In this document: in pieces, positions 6,067 to 9,422 of the stretch
Numbering within the stretch: position 1 is the first letter of the stretch
Layout of the letters: each line of letters begins with the position of its first letter
Assembly: GCA_023432075.1 (NCBI GenBank)
Contig: JAEYVD010000490.1
Span: 1 to 9,422 of the forward strand
DNA from: Pseudomonadota bacterium
Lineage (GTDB): Bacteria; Pseudomonadota; Gammaproteobacteria; Burkholderiales; Burkholderiaceae_B
Length of the DNA: 9,422 bases
Direction of reading: 5' to 3'
Position numbers and translations under genes: made by a program
The notes under the pieces: model-generated
Database searches by the model: none
Told to the model about the DNA's origin: nothing
The model's input: only the letters and a program-made list of their open reading frames with translations

Positions 6067-7749
6067 TTACAGCGCGATGCGGCGGAAGTCGGCCAGCAAC
6101 GCACCCAGATAGGCGTTGAAGCGCGCGGCCGAGGCGCCGTCGATGACGCGGTGATCGTAGGACAGCGACAGCGGCACCATCAGGCGCGGCACGAACTGCT
6201 TGCCGTCCCAGACGGGCTTGTGCGAGGAACGCGACACGCCCAGGATCGCCACTTCCGGCGCGTTGATGATGGGCGTGAACGAGGTGCCGCCAATGCCGCC
6301 AAGCGACGAGATCGAGAAGCAGCCGCCCTGCATTTCGGCGGGCGAGATCTTGCCGTCACGCGCCTTCTTGGACAGGTCGGTCATTTCCTGGGCGATCTGC
6401 AGGATGCCCTTCTTGTCGGCATCGCGGATCACCGGCACCACCAGCCCGTTGGGCGTGTCGGCCGCAAAACCGATGTGGTAGTACTGCTTGAGCACCAGGT
6501 TGTCGCCGTCCAGCGAGGCGTTGAACTCGGGGAACTTCTTCAGGGCCGCGACCACGGCCTTGATCAGGAAGGCCAGCATCGTGACCTTGATGCCCGACTT
6601 CTCGTTTTCCTTGTTCAGCGTGACGCGCAGCGCTTCCAGGTCGGTGATGTCCGCTTCGTCGTTGTTGGTGACGTGCGGGATCATGACCCAGTTGCGGTGC
6701 AGGTTTGCGCCCGAGATCTTCTTGATGCGCGACAGCGGCTTGGCTTCGATCGGGCCGAACTTGGTGAAGTCGACCTTCGGCCACGGCAAGAGGCCCAGCG
6801 CGGCGCCATCGGCGGAACCGCCGGCAGCGGCAGCCGCCGGCGCTGCCGACAGCGCCTGCTTGACGAAACCGCGCACGTCGTCGGCGGTGATGCGTTCCTT
6901 GGGACCGGAGCCCTTGACCTTGGAGAGGTTCACGCCCAGTTCGCGCGCAAACTTGCGCACGGACGGCGAGGCGTGCGGCAGCTGGCCGGGCTTGAGGTTG
7001 GCGTCTTCCAGGGCGGCAGCCGGGGCCGGGCGCGCGGCCGGGGCGGACGACGCGGCGGCCTCGGGCTTGGCCTCGGCCTTCGCTTCCGACTTGGCGGCCG
7101 GGGCCGCGGCTTCGGACTTGGCGGCCGGCGCGGCGGCGGCTTGCGCACCGCCTTCCACCACCACCACGACCGAACCCTTGGCGACCTTGTCGCCCACCTT
7201 GACCTTCACTTCCTTGACCACGCCGCCTTGCGAGGCCGGGATCTCCATCGAGGCCTTGTCGGACTCGACGGTGATCAGGCTTTGCTCGGCCTTGATGGTG
7301 TCGCCGACCGCGACCATGACTTCGATGACTTCGACTTCCTTGAAGTCGCCGATGTCCGGCACTTCGATCTCGACCGGGCCGCTGGCGGCAGCCGGGGCCG
7401 AGGCCTCGGCCTTGGGCGCGGCGGCGGCCGCCTGCTTGGGCGCTTCCTTGGCAGCCGGCTTGGACTCGGCCTTGGGCGCCTCTTCCTTGGCGGCGCCAGC
7501 GTCCGCCTCGGCCGCCTCGACTTCCAGCACGACCGCGCCTTCGGCGACCTTATCGCCGACCTTCACGGAAATGGACTTCACCACGCCGCCCTGCGACGCG
7601 GGGATCTCCATCGAGGCCTTGTCGGATTCGACCGTGATCAGGCTTTGTTCCGCCTTGATCGTGTCGCCCACGGCAACCAGCACTTCAATGACTTCCACTT
7701 CCTTGAAGTCGCCGATGTCGGGAACCTTGATTTGCACGATGTTGCTCAT
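6067..7749 (-). CDS. aceF: Dihydrolipoyl acetyltransferase (pyruvate dehydrogenase E2), two lipoyl domains
   Basis: E2 is the core of the pyruvate dehydrogenase complex: its swinging lipoyl arms take the acetyl group from E1 and its core moves it to CoA. The 560 residues show lipoyl domain 1 (1-79, Lys44), an Ala/Lys/Glu-rich linker (80-125), lipoyl domain 2 (126-200, Lys165), a longer Ala/Pro/Lys linker (201-257) with repeated PAAKSEA, the peripheral E1/E3-binding domain (258-297, [14 protein letters not shown]...[11 protein letters not shown]), a third linker (298-320) and the acetyltransferase core (about 321-560) with His533 and Asp537 in YDHRVIDG. It has two lipoyl domains where the E. 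coli protein has three; the third copy here is carried by LpdA. The start lies 12 nt after the aceE stop, with AAAGAG close upstream. TAA at 6067-6069 is followed by lpdA after 12 nt. Confidence 0.97.
   Translation of the reverse strand: MSNIVQIKVPDIGDFKEVEVIEVLVAVGDTIKAEQSLITVESDKASMEIPASQGGVVKSISVKVGDKVAEGAVVLEVEAAEADAGAAKEEAPKAESKPAAKEAPKQAAAAAPKAEASAPAAASGPVEIEVPDIGDFKEVEVIEVMVAVGDTIKAEQSLITVESDKASMEIPASQGGVVKEVKVKVGDKVAKGSVVVVVEGGAQAAAAPAAKSEAAAPAAKSEAKAEAKPEAAASSAPAARPAPAAALEDANLKPGQLPHASPSVRKFARELGVNLSKVKGSGPKERITADDVRGFVKQALSAAPAAAAAGGSADGAALGLLPWPKVDFTKFGPIEAKPLSRIKKISGANLHRNWVMIPHVTNNDEADITDLEALRVTLNKENEKSGIKVTMLAFLIKAVVAALKKFPEFNASLDGDNLVLKQYYHIGFAADTPNGLVVPVIRDADKKGILQIAQEMTDLSKKARDGKISPAEMQGGCFSISSLGGIGGTSFTPIINAPEVAILGVSRSSHKPVWDGKQFVPRLMVPLSLSYDHRVIDGASAARFNAYLGALLADFRRIAL
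7150..7374 (-). repeat. Lipoyl-domain repeat, AceF copy 2
   Basis: AceF residues 126-200 repeat the first domain. They are almost the same through [15 protein letters not shown] and the lipoyl-lysine turn, but the C-terminal part has diverged: [23 protein letters not shown] replaces [23 protein letters not shown]. Confidence 0.9.
7513..7749 (-). repeat. Lipoyl-domain repeat, AceF copy 1
   Basis: AceF residues 1-79. This is the copy nearly the same as the LpdA N-terminus, and the likeness runs on into the linker ([18 protein letters not shown] in both). Confidence 0.9.
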
Positions 7750-7761
7750 GTCTCTTTACCC

Positions 7762-9422
7762 TCAGGCGTATTGCGGGTTGGCTTTGTTCGGATTGATGCC
7801 GTACTTCTTGATGGCTTCGGCCACCTTGGCGACCGGCACCTTGCCTTCGTCGGCCAGCGCGCGCAGGGCGGCCACGACGACGAAGTGGCGATCCACCTCG
7901 AAGTGCTCGCGCAGCTTGGCGCGGAAATCCGAGCGGCCGAAACCATCGGTGCCCAGCACCTTGTATTCGCGGCCCTTGGGCACGAACGGACGGATCTGGT
8001 CCGCAAAGAGCTTCATGTAGTCGGTCGACGCGATGATCGGGCCTTCCGTCTTGGCCAGCTGTTCCGTGACGTAAGCGACCTGCGGCTTCTTCTCGTCGGG
8101 GTGCAGCATGTTATGGCGTTCGGCGTCCAGACCGTTGCGGCGCAGCTCGGTGAAGCTGGTGACGCTCCAGAGGTCCGAGGCGACGTCCCAATCGGCGGCC
8201 AGGAGTTCCTGCGCGGCCATGACTTCGCGCAGGATGGTGCCCGAACCCATGAGCTGCACGCGGTTCTTGCCCTTGCCGTGCGACTTGAGCTTGTACATGC
8301 CCTTGATGATGCCTTCCTCGTCGCCCTTGGTCAGACCGGGCTGCGGGTAGTTTTCGTTCATCACCGTCAGGTAGTAATAGACGTTTTCCTGGTCTTCCAC
8401 CATGCGCTTCAAGCCATGCTGGATGATCACGGCCAGCTCGTGGCCGAACGTCGGGTCGTACGACACGCAGTTCGGGATGGTCGAGGCCAGGATGTGGCTG
8501 TGGCCGTCTTCGTGCTGCAGGCCTTCGCCGTTCAGCGTCGTGCGGCCGGCGGTGCCGCCCAGGAGGAAGCCGCGCGCCTGCATGTCGCCGGCGGCCCAGG
8601 CCAGGTCGCCGATGCGCTGGAACCCGAACATCGAGTAGTAGATGAAGAACGGGATCATGATGCGGTTGTTCGAGGAGTACGACGTGGCCGCCGCAATCCA
8701 CGAGCTCATCGCGCCCGCTTCGTTGATGCCTTCCTGCAGGAGCTGGCCGTCGGCCGCTTCCTTGTAGTACATGACCTGGTCCTTGTCGACCGGGGTGTAC
8801 TTCTGGCCTTCCGGCGCGTAGATGCCGATCTGGCGGAACAGGCCTTCCATGCCGAAGGTGCGCGATTCGTCGGCCAGGATCGGCACGACGCGCGGACCCA
8901 GTTCCTTGTCGCGCAGCACCTGGTTCAGGATGCGCACGAAGGCCTGGGTGGTCGAGATTTCGCGGCCTTCCGCGGTGGGTTCCAGCACGGCCTTGAAGGC
9001 GTCCAGCGCGGGGGCCTTCAGTTGCTCGTCGGCCTTGGCGCGGCGGCGCGGCAGGTAGCCGCCCAGCGCGGCGCGGCGCTCGTGCAGGTACTTCATCTCG
9101 GGCGAATCTTCGGCCGGCTTGAAGTACGGCAGATCGGCCAGCTTGTCGTCCGGGATGGGGATGCCGAAACGGTCGCGGAATTCGCGGATGGAGTCCAGCT
9201 CCAGCTTCTTTTGCTGGTGGGTCGGGTTCTTGGCCTGGCCGACGTGGCCCATGCCGTAGCCCTTGATGGTCTTGGCCAGGATGACGGTGGGCTGGCCGGT
9301 GTGGTCGCTGGCCGACTTGAAGGCCGCGTACACCTTGTGGGGATCGTGGCCGCCACGGTTCAGGCGCCAGATGTCCTCGTCGCTCATGCGCGACACGGCT
9401 TCCAGCAGCTTGGGGTGCTTGC
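7762..9422 (-). CDS. aceE: Pyruvate dehydrogenase E1 component, homodimeric type, C-terminal part
   Basis: E1 uses thiamine diphosphate to decarboxylate pyruvate and acetylates the lipoyl arm of E2. The frame runs off the right edge, so the last 552 residues are visible out of roughly 890 expected; the N-terminal third is missing. Visible landmarks are the end of the first thiamine domain (DEDIWRLNRGGHDPHKVYAAF, TIKGYGMG), the second domain with ADESRTFGMEGLFRQIGIYAP, EGINEAG (Glu234 of the fragment, matching E. coli Glu571), the strongly conserved IYYSMFGFQRIGD and GLQHEDGHSH (His303, matching E. coli His640; the same 69-residue spacing supports both assignments), then the C-terminal domain with STDYMKLFADQIRPFVP and VLGTDGFGRSD. 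It is the homodimeric AceE type, not the alpha/beta type. TGA at 7762-7764 lies 12 nt before aceF. The promoter is outside the window. Confidence 0.97.
   Translation of the reverse strand, partial: KHPKLLEAVSRMSDEDIWRLNRGGHDPHKVYAAFKSASDHTGQPTVILAKTIKGYGMGHVGQAKNPTHQQKKLELDSIREFRDRFGIPIPDDKLADLPYFKPAEDSPEMKYLHERRAALGGYLPRRRAKADEQLKAPALDAFKAVLEPTAEGREISTTQAFVRILNQVLRDKELGPRVVPILADESRTFGMEGLFRQIGIYAPEGQKYTPVDKDQVMYYKEAADGQLLQEGINEAGAMSSWIAAATSYSSNNRIMIPFFIYYSMFGFQRIGDLAWAAGDMQARGFLLGGTAGRTTLNGEGLQHEDGHSHILASTIPNCVSYDPTFGHELAVIIQHGLKRMVEDQENVYYYLTVMNENYPQPGLTKGDEEGIIKGMYKLKSHGKGKNRVQLMGSGTILREVMAAQELLAADWDVASDLWSVTSFTELRRNGLDAERHNMLHPDEKKPQVAYVTEQLAKTEGPIIASTDYMKLFADQIRPFVPKGREYKVLGTDGFGRSDFRAKLREHFEVDRHFVVVAALRALADEGKVPVAKVAEAIKKYGINPNKANPQYA

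Noticed and set aside
6488..8020. 510-residue open frame on the + strand opposite aceF
   Set aside because: It mirrors the codon bias of aceF, is Ser/Ala/Thr-rich with repeated segments that are just the antisense of the lipoyl domains, and runs across the aceF-aceE junction.
1..9422. tRNA, rRNA, CRISPR array, insertion sequence, attachment site or riboswitch
   Set aside because: The gaps between genes are all under 300 nt and show no cloverleaf, regular direct-repeat/spacer pattern, transposase fragment or recognisable aptamer by eye.
4270..9422. A novel variant complex encoded by aceE-aceF-lpdA
   Set aside because: All visible catalytic and lipoyl motifs of E1, E2 and E3 are intact and the gene order is standard for this bacterial group; only the shared lipoyl domain deserves a second look.

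Overview
The window is GC-rich and has strong GC3 codon bias, which makes long antisense shadow reading frames. Its gene content and protein style point to a betaproteobacterium of the Alcaligenaceae, most likely Achromobacter or Bordetella: a pyruvate dehydrogenase operon with a lipoyl-domain-bearing LpdA, a CmcI-family surface-polysaccharide enzyme, a YjfB-like small protein, and a short four-cysteine C-terminal module of the kind seen in Burkholderiales hypothetical proteins. The genus is an inference from family resemblance, not from a search.

Layout. 1-814 (+): the C-terminal end of a CmcI-like sugar O-methyltransferase/hydroxylase family protein, then a left-handed beta-helix acyltransferase 20 nt downstream. 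The pair looks like the end of a surface-glycan modification cluster. 945-1790 (+): an unrecognised one-pass membrane protein with a low-complexity Ser/Pro linker and a four-Cys C-terminal module. 2024-2218 (+): a 64-residue YjfB-like protein, closed by a clear intrinsic terminator, followed by a REP-like hairpin. 2355-2858 (-) and 2968-4158 (+): a divergent MarR regulator / CynX-NimT-type MFS transporter pair. A perfect 10-bp inverted repeat sits between the transporter's predicted promoter and its start codon and is the likely operator. 4205-4242: a strong bidirectional terminator separating the transporter from the converging operon. 4270-9422 (-): lpdA, aceF and the C-terminal part of aceE, read right to left in the order aceE-aceF-lpdA with 12-nt gaps.

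How the genes work together. AceE (E1), AceF (E2) and LpdA (E3) form the pyruvate dehydrogenase complex that turns pyruvate into acetyl-CoA. Three lipoyl domains are encoded, two in AceF and one at the N-terminus of LpdA. The first AceF domain and the LpdA domain are almost the same protein sequence, although their DNA has drifted at silent sites. The MarR/MFS pair is a self-contained regulated efflux or uptake unit. No genes without a plausible ordinary role, no mobile element, no CRISPR array and no RNA gene were seen. This is mostly ordinary chromosomal sequence; the items most worth checking are the MarR operator, the four-Cys protein, the shared lipoyl domain and the REP-like hairpin.
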